A stretch of 34,899 nt of DNA, from contig CALJOK010000081.1 in NCBI GenBank assembly GCA_937981555.1, forward strand, positions 1-34,899, written 5' to 3'. Shown in pieces: positions 7,658-16,067 of the stretch (position 1 is its first letter; each line of letters begins with the position of its first letter). The notes under the pieces were generated by a model. That model made no database searches. It worked only from the letters and a program-made list of their open reading frames with translations, and had not been told where the DNA came from. Position numbers and translations under genes: made by a program. The DNA comes from an uncultured Saprospiraceae bacterium (lineage in GTDB: Bacteria > Bacteroidota > Bacteroidia > Chitinophagales > Saprospiraceae).

Positions 7658-9253
7658 TTGAAAGTTGTGTTCCGAGTGAATATTTTTGGGTTACTAAATT
7701 TTAAGGGTTTAGTAACCTTTTTTATAAATGTAAATGTATTGTTTTTTTGTTCTATTCCAAGCTTTGTGTTTGGTCAAGAAATTACTTTTGTTGAACATAT
7801 CGCTCCAATCATTTTTGAAAACTGTACCCCTTGCCATCGTCCGAATCAAATTGCTCCAATGCCTTTTACCAATTATGAAGAAGTGTCAGCTTATGCTTCA
7901 ATGATAAAATATGTTACGGAAATTAAATACATGCCTCCTTGGAAAGTAACTAAAACTGACCATTCTTTTCAAGGTGAAAGAGGACTTTATAACAATGAAA
8001 TTACATTAATTAAAAAATGGGTGGAAGGAGGAGCTGAAGAAGGTAATAAATTAAAATCTCCAACTATTCCAAAGTTTAATGATGAACCAAAACTGAAAAA
8101 CCCTGATGCGATATTCTCGATGTCTGAAGGATTTGAGCAGTACGGAGTTTATTATGATCAATTTAAAGTTTTTGTTTTACCAACCAATTTAGCAGAAGAT
8201 AAAGCGGTGAGTGCTATTGAATTTGTCCCTGGAAATGCTTCAATCGTTCGTTCTTGCTTTATCTCAATTGATACTTCAGATAGGGTAGAGGTATTGGATA
8301 ACTGGGATCCAACTTATGGTTATTTTAGTTTTGGAGAAATTGGTTTTGTGCCCAATGAAAGTCGTTGGTACACTTGGACACCACAAAAGAAAATGACTAC
8401 CTTTCCAAAAGGATCTTCGAAGCGATTGCCAAAGAATGCCAAATTATTATTGCATATTCATTATGGGCCGACAGGAGTTCCGTTGAAAGATAGTTCTGAA
8501 ATTCGATTAAAATTTTCCAATGAAAAAAGCAATCAAAATATTCAAACCGTTCCTTTGATTCATTCCTATAATTTGACGAATCCACCATTTCAGATCCCGA
8601 CAGATCAAAAAATTAGATACCATGCAAAGTTTGTTGTTCCATTCGATTTGGAGCTTCGGGGCTTGATGCCTCATAGTCATTTGTTGGGAAATACTTGGGA
8701 GGTGTTTACAGTTGAACCTAATTCTAAGCAATCGCAAGTTCTATTGAAAATTGAAGATTGGGATTTTAAATGGAAACGACAATTTGATTTTTTTCAACCC
8801 ATGATTTTAAAAAAAGGAACAGTTGTTCATGCATTAGCACAGTACGATAATACCGCTGAAAATCTTTCAAATCCTAGTGATCCTACTCGGAAAATGGATT
8901 GGGGGAAACGAATGTTTGAAGAAATGTTTTTGGTTTATTTTGAAATAATTCCTATCGTAGAAAAAGGTGAAGTGGAGTTGCTATTTAATCCTTCCATGGT
9001 TTTTGGGGATGAAATTATTTTTCGTTTTTTTAATAAAGAAAATCAAAAAATGAGTTTGGAGTTAAAAGGTTTTAAAAGCCAAAAGGTGATTTCAGTTTTT
9101 AGAAATAAATCATTTTCAAAAGGTAAGCATGTCGTAAAGGTCTTACTTAAAGATTTAGAAAAAGGGAATTATTTTTTGGAAATGAAAAATAAGGAAGGTG
9201 AGATTGTTGCTATTCATATTTTCGTGAATGTTGAGGAAGATTTTTTTGAATAA
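7658..9253 (+). CDS. Heme c plus copper type II monooxygenase-like (PHM-like) protein
   Basis: A 531-aa exported protein. There is no in-frame ATG before the signal region, so the start must be non-ATG (TTG at 7658, or GTG at 7667 or 7676). The signal ends near SFVFGQ (40). A heme c domain follows (C56-TP-C59-H60; KYMPPW, Met92). Residues ~150-430 match the two-lobed PHM fold: HIHYG (His266/268, like PHM His172), LMPHSHLLG (His339/341, like His242/244) and EEMFLVYF (Met423, like Met314). The CuM site is complete. Where homologues have a His-His pair for CuH, this protein has Arg198-Ser199 in GNASIVRSCFIS. The C-terminal ~90 residues are an extra beta domain. Substrate and activity are unknown. 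Confidence 0.82.
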   Translation: MKVVFRVNIFGLLNFKGLVTFFINVNVLFFCSIPSFVFGQEITFVEHIAPIIFENCTPCHRPNQIAPMPFTNYEEVSAYASMIKYVTEIKYMPPWKVTKTDHSFQGERGLYNNEITLIKKWVEGGAEEGNKLKSPTIPKFNDEPKLKNPDAIFSMSEGFEQYGVYYDQFKVFVLPTNLAEDKAVSAIEFVPGNASIVRSCFISIDTSDRVEVLDNWDPTYGYFSFGEIGFVPNESRWYTWTPQKKMTTFPKGSSKRLPKNAKLLLHIHYGPTGVPLKDSSEIRLKFSNEKSNQNIQTVPLIHSYNLTNPPFQIPTDQKIRYHAKFVVPFDLELRGLMPHSHLLGNTWEVFTVEPNSKQSQVLLKIEDWDFKWKRQFDFFQPMILKKGTVVHALAQYDNTAENLSNPSDPTRKMDWGKRMFEEMFLVYFEIIPIVEKGEVELLFNPSMVFGDEIIFRFFNKENQKMSLELKGFKSQKVISVFRNKSFSKGKHVVKVLLKDLEKGNYFLEMKNKEGEIVAIHIFVNVEEDFFE

Positions 9254-9767
9254 TTATATTCTGGATTTTTTTTTCCTACTCTACCAGCTATGCAAAAGTG
9301 AGGTAATGGTAAAACAATTAGGTGTTTTTTTGACCTTATTTTACTTTATATGTAATTAGTAATTTTCCAACAATGTATTTAGTGGGATTCCGCCTCAGGC
9401 TTGGCAGTACTTGTTAAGCTTCGTACAAAGTTGCATACCTTTTGCTATCACCTTTTCTTTTTCCATTTGAAAAAAAAAATAGTAGAACAATAACTAGAAT
9501 CAATGTTATTTCCTTGACGGTTAACAATCGTAGGATTATGGATACGGAAAAAATAAACCAAAATATTTTTGTAGAAAGTCTCATTTGAATCATAAATAAT
9601 TTCTATTCCTTCAAGGTGATAGGATATTCTTTTGACTGTTGGAAGAATGGAAGAGGAAGACGGAGTTAATTGCAAACATTTTGGAGGAATTTTTGAATAT
9701 AGAATAATAATAATATATTAATAGTATCAAAAATACCCTTTGCGTAAATCATTTCTTATTCAAATCA
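9254..9767. other. 514-bp intergenic region with no supported gene
   Basis: This is AT-rich sequence after the redox cluster. A patch at about 9380-9445 (GCCTCAGGCTTGGCAGTAC and following) is less AT-rich than its surroundings and could be a relict of inserted or decayed DNA. The minus-strand reading frame 9448-9675 has no convincing features and biased composition; I do not call it a gene. No clear terminator or promoter was found. Confidence 0.5.
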
Positions 9768-10802
9768 ATGAAAAATAAATCCTTCATCAAAATCATATTA
9801 CTTGTTCTTATTTCAAGTTTCTTTTACTGCAAGCAAGATAAAAGTGAGAACAAAACAACGAAGCTTGTTGCAAATGAAGCAAAGGAGCCGGAAAAAATAG
9901 ATTCTACCAATCAAGAACTACAAATTTTACCAATTCACGGAGAACTAGATCGAGATGACTTGGCTAAATATTATCCAAAGGTGGCAGACGACATTAAGGA
10001 TATAAGAATTTTTGGTTCTGAAAAAATTGACTTGAATTCAGGTAATGAAATTCTGGTTAGTCTCCTTCACAACACAGGAACATTTGACGAGATAATAATT
10101 TGCACGCACAATAAAAAATTGGTATTAATTGACCATTTATATATAGGCAAGGCAACGGATTTTGATAATGGAAAAAGTCATACCATTGAATCTGAAATAA
10201 ATCAGCATGAAATTATTTTCCACCAAGTCGATTGGGGATTTGTGAAAAATGGAAATGAGGAAGAAATTGATACCATCAAATATGAAAAGTGGATGGTTAG
10301 TATTAGAAATGATGGTCGAATAATCCATCATAGAACCTTGCCTAATTCAAATAAAATTGGCGAGAAACTATTTGGAAAATCAGATAGTTTATTTACTCTT
10401 GACATTATTGATACTGAAAATTTTATAAAAATAAATGCTCCAAAGAATACAGATTTTTCTTTGCCTGATAAATCTGCCAAAATAGAACCTTTCAAATTTG
10501 CGGATTTTAATGGAGATAGAAAAGGAGATATTTTGGTTTACTTGGGGGCTTGCGGGACGGGTGGTTGTATGTATGGTTTGTTTTTAAATCAGTACGATAA
10601 TTATTATGAATTAGCATTTATGGATTACCTGAAAAATCCAACATTTGAAAAAGAAAGAAATGGTTTTTTTGCGATAAAATCTTTTGAGGAAATTGAACCT
10701 TATAATCCCTCAAAACTTAATGTTTCCATTTTCAGATTTGAAAGTAATGAATATCAATTAGATACGACTTTTGTATATGACGATAAGAACGATGGTGAAT
10801 AG
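9768..10802 (+). CDS. Hypothetical lipoprotein with FG-GAP-like segment
   Basis: A 344-aa protein with lipoprotein signal ending SSFFYC (Cys21), then a charged Lys/Glu/Thr-rich linker. Residues ~245-290 contain FADFNGDRKGDILVYLG followed by ACGTGGCMYGLFLN: an FG-GAP-like Asp-rich loop (DFNGDRKGD) and a Cys-X4-Cys pair. The rest is mixed alpha/beta without a family I recognise. A similar DLNNDGQAD element occurs in the 544-aa lipoprotein 2 kb downstream, so both may belong to one loose group of surface proteins. It leads a run of four genes (gaps 49, 3 and 3 bp). Confidence 0.75.
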   Translation: MKNKSFIKIILLVLISSFFYCKQDKSENKTTKLVANEAKEPEKIDSTNQELQILPIHGELDRDDLAKYYPKVADDIKDIRIFGSEKIDLNSGNEILVSLLHNTGTFDEIIICTHNKKLVLIDHLYIGKATDFDNGKSHTIESEINQHEIIFHQVDWGFVKNGNEEEIDTIKYEKWMVSIRNDGRIIHHRTLPNSNKIGEKLFGKSDSLFTLDIIDTENFIKINAPKNTDFSLPDKSAKIEPFKFADFNGDRKGDILVYLGACGTGGCMYGLFLNQYDNYYELAFMDYLKNPTFEKERNGFFAIKSFEEIEPYNPSKLNVSIFRFESNEYQLDTTFVYDDKNDGE

Positions 10803-10851
10803 AAAATCATTCAATGTACATTGAAATCAAAACTAAAAAATATTTCCATCA

Positions 10852-11799
10852 ATGAAACTATTTACAATTATACTTTTATTCATTTCCCATACTTATTGTT
10901 GTGGGCAAGATTATTATTTCATTAATGCAGAAAGTGGATTGAATGTTCGTTCCGATAGTAATTTGTCTTCCAAGAAAGTTGCAAAAATTCCCTACGGAGT
11001 TATGGTTGAAAAAATAGCTGATACCAATCAAGATTTAATTATTAATGACAATGGCAAACAAATCAAAGGCAAGTGGGTCAAAATAAAATATAATAATTAC
11101 CTGTATTTAGTATCAAAAGAAACCGAATCATTTGAAAGAGAAGGCTATGTATTCGATGGCTTTTTAACAGCCTTTAAAAATAAGGACGTGATTGATAATA
11201 CAAAAATTGACAAAGGAGAATATATTGAATTATTAAAAAAGGCACCAAAGAAAATTTACACTCCTAAAAAAGTTGGCAGCCTAGATTCAATTAAACTGAT
11301 TTTGAAAAATAGAGTAGGGTGGGTGACTGAGTTTGAAAGAGCTGATGTGATTAAAAGTATTACCACCAAAAATGGTCAAACACTTTTAGTAAATCAAAAC
11401 AGTAATGACTCTGGATTTTCAGAAGGTTGGTCTGGTTATTATCCTGAATATGATATTCTAGTTTTGGAAGGTGGTCACTCAAGTGATATATGCTTTTTGA
11501 TAGCAACTGGGGAAACAGAATCAACGATCGGGAATCCTCAATACATCATTCCCTCTCCAAAAAATAGTTATCGTTTAAATGGACATTTCGGAGGACAAGA
11601 ATGTATCTCTTATTTTTTTCAAAAAAAGGTAAATGGAAAATTTATTTATTTAACGGAGTTTAATTCGAACGGTGATATTTGCACTTTCAAAACGTTTCAT
11701 TGGATTAGTGAAAATGAATTTATTTATTCAAAAATGAATTACACGACAGATTCAGAGAATGGAGTCGAGGAATATTTTAATGGCAAAATAATTAAATAG
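10852..11799 (+). CDS. Exported protein with bacterial SH3 domain
   Basis: A 315-aa protein with signal peptide ending YCCGQ. Residues ~20-75 form a bacterial SH3 domain: YYFINAESGLNVRSD, then KVAKIPYGVMVEKI, ending KGKWVKIKYNNYLYLVSKE. The remainder (about 80-315), including the WSGYYPEYDILVLEGGHSSD segment, is of unknown type. Bacterial SH3 domains usually bind peptidoglycan or peptides, so an envelope role is likely. It stops 3 bp before the phosphatase gene, implying co-transcription. Confidence 0.8.
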   Translation: MKLFTIILLFISHTYCCGQDYYFINAESGLNVRSDSNLSSKKVAKIPYGVMVEKIADTNQDLIINDNGKQIKGKWVKIKYNNYLYLVSKETESFEREGYVFDGFLTAFKNKDVIDNTKIDKGEYIELLKKAPKKIYTPKKVGSLDSIKLILKNRVGWVTEFERADVIKSITTKNGQTLLVNQNSNDSGFSEGWSGYYPEYDILVLEGGHSSDICFLIATGETESTIGNPQYIIPSPKNSYRLNGHFGGQECISYFFQKKVNGKFIYLTEFNSNGDICTFKTFHWISENEFIYSKMNYTTDSENGVEEYFNGKIIK

Positions 11800-11802
11800 G
11801 AC

Positions 11803-12351
11803 ATGGGACTGGACTATACGGAAGGCTGTGTAAATTTTAGAGACATCGGAGGTTATATTAATCTGATGGAGGGCGAAAATATTTTGTCAGAAAAAATATT
11901 GTACCGAGGAGGAAGCATAGATTATATTAAAAATCTTAACGAAATAGAAAATGTAAATACGATTGTAAATTTAAGAAATGGACAAGACTATCAAGAATTT
12001 GACCTTGACTATTTTCATTTTCCGATGGCTAATAATATTGAAAAATATAATACCAATCTTAAGGAAGTCAAAGTTTGGCTCAATTCAATCCTTGAAATAT
12101 TTGAAGATGAAGCACTAAAATATCCTGTGCTTATTCATTGTTTATCTGGAAAAGATAGAACTGGAATAGTTGTAGCAGCATTGTTAAAAATACTTGGTGT
12201 AAAAGAATTTTCAATTGAAAAAGAATATCTATTGAGTCAGGAAAAAGTCGAAAGAGCGTTAATCCAAAACTCTATAAAAGGGATGCAGCCGATAGCAAAA
12301 TATTTTAATAGGATTGATTTGGAAAAAATAAAAACGAATATTTTAAAATAA
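11803..12351 (+). CDS. Tyrosine / lipid-type protein phosphatase (Y_phosphatase3-like)
   Basis: A 182-aa cytoplasmic protein without a signal peptide. The N-terminal NFRDIGGYI (11-19) and ILYRGGS (32-38) motifs and the P-loop HCLSGKDRTG (112-121), with nucleophile Cys113 and Arg119, define the Y_phosphatase3 / atypical phosphatase group. The GKDRTG form of the CX5R loop is typical of members that act on phosphotyrosine and sometimes on phosphoinositides. VNLRNGQD probably carries the family's conserved Arg. It is sandwiched with 3-bp gaps between an SH3-domain exported protein and a small membrane protein. No kinase is encoded nearby, so the substrate is unknown. Confidence 0.87.
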   Translation: MGLDYTEGCVNFRDIGGYINLMEGENILSEKILYRGGSIDYIKNLNEIENVNTIVNLRNGQDYQEFDLDYFHFPMANNIEKYNTNLKEVKVWLNSILEIFEDEALKYPVLIHCLSGKDRTGIVVAALLKILGVKEFSIEKEYLLSQEKVERALIQNSIKGMQPIAKYFNRIDLEKIKTNILK

Positions 12352-12354
12352 ATT

Positions 12355-12690
12355 ATGAGTATTCTAAAGCAGCTCCTACACTACTTTATTTGGATCTTAG
12401 TATCGTTTTTATTTGCGGTTGGATATACACGAATTATCTTAGGGCCAAAACCGTCAACAGATTTTATAAAACCTTTTGACTGGCTTTATATTCTTGTCTT
12501 GCAACATTTAGGGTTAGTCATAGGAAGTATGATCGCAGTAATATTTATTCTGATTGATGTTTTTTATCTAAAGGAAAAACTCAAAAATAATTCAAATGCA
12601 ATACCTAATCGTTTTCTGGTTATTCTAATCATAACTTTTATTTTGGGAATAACGCATTATGTATGTGAGAAAATAATTGACATTATTTAA
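12355..12690 (+). CDS. Small integral membrane protein, unknown
   Basis: A 111-aa protein with three hydrophobic segments (about residues 8-28, 46-71 and 85-108) separated by short charged loops, consistent with an inner-membrane protein. I do not recognise a family. It begins 3 bp after the phosphatase stop and so is almost certainly in the same transcript; a functional link is possible but unsupported. Confidence 0.65.
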   Translation: MSILKQLLHYFIWILVSFLFAVGYTRIILGPKPSTDFIKPFDWLYILVLQHLGLVIGSMIAVIFILIDVFYLKEKLKNNSNAIPNRFLVILIITFILGITHYVCEKIIDII

Positions 12691-12790
12691 GCAACAAAAT
12701 TAAAAGTTGAAATGCAAAATAATATAAATGGAAAATTTAAAATACTATTGACAATAGAGAAATAAGATCAACCGATACAATTATAAACTT

Positions 12791-14425
12791 ATGCCAAAAA
12801 TAATAATGACAAACTTAAATATACTCACGTTACTATTTTTAACGATTGGATTTTTTGCTTGCAATTCTAATGGAGAAACAAGTAAAAAGAATAAGGAAAC
12901 AGTTGAACATGATTTAGAATCTAAAGAGGAATTAATCCAGAAAATGCAAGAGGCTATCAATGCACCTATAAATACAAACCAAATCAAGGGAGAATTCAAG
13001 AGTAATTTAAGACCTCAGGAAGCAATTTTAGAAAATCAGCTATATATAGACACTATTGAATTTTTACGCTATGATGATAACGGTGACTATTATCATCTAT
13101 TAGGAAAAAAGAATGGGGAAGAGGTAGCCTTTATTTATAATTGGGATTGGATGAATAATCAACGATACAATTTTAGGTCTGGTGATAGGATAAAAATTCA
13201 ATGGAAAATGTTTCGTGCTGTTGAGGCTGGAGATGAAGAAATTGTAAATTTTTCAGAAAGAGCAATTGATGCGGAGCGGATTGCATCAAGTAATAAATCA
13301 ACTCAATTTTTGTGGCGAGCAGATGAATATGATGAAGAATTAAAGCAAGAAGTAAATTCAATATTTATTGATGAATCGTTTTGTCATTCTATGAGTATTC
13401 AAGAAAAGGCAGCCTTAGGTTATGTCGCTACTTTTATTGGAAATGAATGTATGTGGGATGGAGAAGCTGATGAAAACCGAAGTAATTTAAGATGTAAAAT
13501 TTTGACTGCATTAAATTTGGGATACCAATGTTCTGATAAACATTTAGGTTTTTTAAAAAAATGGTTTTCACAAGATACCGCCGTCTTAAAAAAATTAGAG
13601 CGTTGCGGAACTATGCCATTTACGGCTTCGGTGCAAACTACATTTGATGAAGTTTTAATATTTACAGACCAAGAGAAAAAAACTATTACCATAAATTATA
13701 AGACTAGCGGAGTAAACCTTAGAGAAAATGCAACTTGGAGTTGGACTCGAAAAGATGAATTTAAATATACTTCAGAAAATATCAAACTAGTTGATTCGAA
13801 AAAAGATAAGTCAGAAAAAGATCATAAAAATCCAGAGCGTTTTGTCCCTGAAGAATATATTATAACTGAAAAAAACTTTGGCGATTTAAATAATGATGGA
13901 CAAGCGGATTGCGTTCTTATCGTAAAAGGAACGGATAAAAATAATTTTGTTATCAATCGGTTTGACGAAAAAGTTGACCGCAACAGAAGAGGAATTATTA
14001 TATTATTCAAACAACAAGAAGGTTATCAATTAGCAGTTGAAAACTATGAATGCTTCTTATCAGAGCATGAAGATGGTGGAGTTTATTTTCCTCCAGAACT
14101 TTGGGTTGGAGTAGAAAAAGGAAATTTAGCTATTCATTATGCTCACGGCAGATACGGATTTTGGAAATATAAATTTAGGTATCAAGATATGAGTTTCGCG
14201 CTTATCGGATACGATGCCAGTAGTAATCGCGGACCAATAATCAATAGTGAAACCAGTATTAATTTTTTAGCGAAAAGGAAATTAATAAGAGAAAATACCA
14301 ACGATGATGCAGACGGAAGTGGAAACGAAATTTTTAAAGAAACTTGGAAGGATATTAAAATAGATGAATTACTTGAATTATCTAAGATTAAAGACTTTGA
14401 GGAGTTAGACGTTAATAAATATTAA
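12791..14425 (+). CDS. Hypothetical lipoprotein with Asp-rich FG-GAP-like loop
   Basis: A 544-aa lipoprotein. The lipobox GFFAC gives lipidated Cys24 if translation starts at 12791; the ATG at 12806 gives a more compact signal and is equally possible. The N-terminal half has an OB-like beta segment (YYHLLGKKNGEEVAFIYNW) and a Cys-containing helical part (residues ~195-275). The C-terminal half has a Ca-binding-like loop, DLNNDGQAD (~365-373), followed by a beta domain with HYAHGRYGFWKYKFRY and FALIGYDASSNRG, a module I associate with uncharacterised Bacteroidota proteins. Function is unknown. It is followed by an intrinsic terminator. Confidence 0.75.
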   Translation: MPKIIMTNLNILTLLFLTIGFFACNSNGETSKKNKETVEHDLESKEELIQKMQEAINAPINTNQIKGEFKSNLRPQEAILENQLYIDTIEFLRYDDNGDYYHLLGKKNGEEVAFIYNWDWMNNQRYNFRSGDRIKIQWKMFRAVEAGDEEIVNFSERAIDAERIASSNKSTQFLWRADEYDEELKQEVNSIFIDESFCHSMSIQEKAALGYVATFIGNECMWDGEADENRSNLRCKILTALNLGYQCSDKHLGFLKKWFSQDTAVLKKLERCGTMPFTASVQTTFDEVLIFTDQEKKTITINYKTSGVNLRENATWSWTRKDEFKYTSENIKLVDSKKDKSEKDHKNPERFVPEEYIITEKNFGDLNNDGQADCVLIVKGTDKNNFVINRFDEKVDRNRRGIIILFKQQEGYQLAVENYECFLSEHEDGGVYFPPELWVGVEKGNLAIHYAHGRYGFWKYKFRYQDMSFALIGYDASSNRGPIINSETSINFLAKRKLIRENTNDDADGSGNEIFKETWKDIKIDELLELSKIKDFEELDVNKY

Positions 14426-14451
14426 ATCATATATTATTCGAGTTCTAAAAT

Positions 14452-14487
14452 AACCATTCCGAACTCAATCGAAATGGTTGTTTTTTA
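14452..14487 (+). terminator. Intrinsic terminator after the 544-aa lipoprotein gene
   Basis: AACCATT (14452-14458) pairs with AATGGTT (14473-14479) and is followed by GTTTTTT. It lies 27 bp after the stop codon on the same strand. Confidence 0.65.
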
Positions 14488-14507
14488 TATTTTTAATTTC
14501 TTAATTC

Positions 14508-14828
14508 TTAGAGTACAGGCACTACAATCGGCGGCGTCCATTTATTCCGCAAAAATTCTCTACCTAACAACCGAAACTTTAACTCCACCATCTGCAATTG
14601 AGGTAAGTCTGTCAAAAGCATAGATTCTGTCTCCATATATAACTCATTGACAAATGGTTCACCAGAGTTAGCAATACGATGTTCAACTGCGACATTGACT
14701 ACATGCTCCCGATTAGGTAAAGTAAGACTTATTTTAAGTTCGCCCCGCTGTCCAATACGACCCCAACTTCCATTTAAAATTATTAATCTGTTTTGTGTTG
14801 GACAGCAGCGTATTGAAGAGACACAATA
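14508..14828 (-). pseudogene. Remnant of the C-terminal end of an unknown protein
   Basis: On the minus strand an open frame runs from just after the TAA of the 14829-15683 gene to a TAA at 14508-14510. Its last ~75 residues read like real coding sequence, with charged and hydrophobic residues alternating (NREHVVNVAVEHRI, FVNELYMETESMLL) and an end FLRNKWTPPIVVPVL. There is no start codon near the beginning, and the upstream part is the repeat sequence described below. It therefore looks like a C-terminal fragment cut off at the repeat at about 14743. The parent family is not recognised. Confidence 0.5.
14743..14808. repeat. Repeat copy 1 with inverted CTGTCCAA motif
   Basis: CCCCGCTGTCCAATACGACC begins at 14743 and resembles, over about 45 bases with a few changes, the copy at 16019. 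Within copy 1 the 12 bases at 14748-14759 (GCTGTCCAATAC) pair with 14797-14808 (GTGTTGGACAGC) across a ~37-base loop, so it is also an inverted repeat. It marks the edge of the gene remnant. Confidence 0.55.
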
Positions 14829-15683
14829 TTAATTTTTTATATATAAATCATAACGAGACAAAGTGTCCAATTCGAATTGTACAAGGACTTTATTAAATTT
14901 TTTTCTAGTTTTCCTCTTAACTTTTTCTCTATCCATTATTCCATAAATAACCTGTAGGATTGATTTCTGTTCATTAAGATTAAATGAATTGGTTTTCAAT
15001 AAGCTAGTTAAGTACTCAACACTTTCCGTCGTACCACTTGTTCTTAAAATGCCTAACATCCTGTAAAAGAATTTTCCATCTAGATTGTCAGGAATTCTTT
15101 TTAAAATATCTGTTTCAATACTCGCATTGGAGTAGAAAAAGCTAGTGATGATTATATCTCTGTAGCCAATGCTGTTAGTTCTGTCATCAAAGATTTTAAA
15201 ATATTCATTTTTTAATTTGTATTTGTATTGTTTTAAAAAAGTCGCTTCAGCATTATTACAATATTTAAAATCTTGCAAGGCTATTTTCTTTAATACATAT
15301 TCAAAGGAATCAGCTACACTATTTATTGAATAGAGCTGAAATTCCTTATTGAGATTCATAATATTAATTTGTGCAATTATATTTTTTAAATACTTAGCTG
15401 TGTCTAGATTAGGACTATGAGTGTAATGCGTAAACTTCCTTTTATCATTTTTTAGATTAATCCAAAGTGTATCTGAGCAATTGCAATCATTATATTCAGA
15501 TAGAGTTGACGTTTCTAAATTGACTTGAAATTGCTGTAACTGATTTTCTATTTTATCAAAATTAAAAACTTCATTGAAGGCAACATTTTTTAACATCTTA
15601 CATTCATCTTGATAGAGACTTTGGCTTTCCCCTATTAAAGAATAAAATAGAATCAAAATTACTGTTTGTATAGCTACTTTCAT
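14829..15683 (-). CDS. Exported protein of unknown function, helical C-terminus
   Basis: A 284-aa protein with a signal peptide (MKVAIQTVILILFYSLIGES) and a mostly helical body. Cys pairs occur near the start (DECKML, CNCSDTLW) and the C-terminal half resembles a HEAT-like helical repeat (LDGKFFYRMLGILRTSGTTESVEYLTSLL, given here only as residues ~200-228). No family is recognised. It is AT-rich like the chromosome but is enclosed by two copies of the CTGTCCAATAC repeat and by gene remnants on both sides, so it may have been carried in by a rearrangement. Confidence 0.65.
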   Translation of the reverse strand: MKVAIQTVILILFYSLIGESQSLYQDECKMLKNVAFNEVFNFDKIENQLQQFQVNLETSTLSEYNDCNCSDTLWINLKNDKRKFTHYTHSPNLDTAKYLKNIIAQINIMNLNKEFQLYSINSVADSFEYVLKKIALQDFKYCNNAEATFLKQYKYKLKNEYFKIFDDRTNSIGYRDIIITSFFYSNASIETDILKRIPDNLDGKFFYRMLGILRTSGTTESVEYLTSLLKTNSFNLNEQKSILQVIYGIMDREKVKRKTRKKFNKVLVQFELDTLSRYDLYIKN

Positions 15684-15770
15684 TTTTTGTTTATTCTTTG
15701 ACTTACGTCAATTAATAATAGATCGTAAAAAATTCAAGTCGATTGGTAAACACGAATTAAGAACAATCAT

Positions 15771-15977
15771 TTGTATCACAACGAATCAGCGTTGAAATTT
15801 GCTGCTTGTAGATGTTGCAGGACTACACTCAAGAACCACGAGGATGCACAATACAAGGACGGTAAAAAATACACTGCAGACTTTCTCGAAACCATCGTCT
15901 TCATACGCGATGGCAATGGCTGGTTAATCGACCGGTATCATGCCGCAGTCTTAAATCCTTGGGACTGTAAAGAGTAA
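15771..15977 (+). pseudogene. C-terminal gene fragment, unknown family
   Basis: A 68-residue open frame has no ATG; its only starts are TTG-type and an in-frame TAA lies at 15747. Codon use is visibly richer in G and C (CTC, ACC, ATC, GTC, CGC) than in neighbouring genes. The end VFIRDGNGWLIDRYHAAVL followed by NPWDCKE looks like the final strand of a small alpha/beta domain. I read it as a truncated remnant of a gene acquired from elsewhere rather than a complete small gene. Confidence 0.45.
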
Positions 15978-16018
15978 TGACATTATACTGCGATAAGCGC
16001 AAACAAAAGTTGGCGAAT

Positions 16019-16063
16019 CCCCGCTGTCCAATACAACCCAAACTAACAATTAAAAATAAACCT
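16019..16063. repeat. Repeat copy 2 (CTGTCCAATAC)
   Basis: The 16 bases CCCCGCTGTCCAATAC are identical to those at 14743, and similarity continues for about 30 more bases. It lies in direct orientation relative to copy 1, about 1.28 kb away, enclosing the 284-aa gene and the 15771 fragment. Confidence 0.55.
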
Positions 16064-16067
16064 GCTT

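Noticed and set aside
9448-9675. Minus-strand 75-codon reading frame
   Set aside because: No signal, motif or plausible composition; Ile/Phe/Lys-rich as expected from AT-rich non-coding DNA.
14647-14832. Plus-strand 61-codon reading frame
   Set aside because: It lies opposite the more convincing minus-strand remnant and spans the repeat; no protein-like features.
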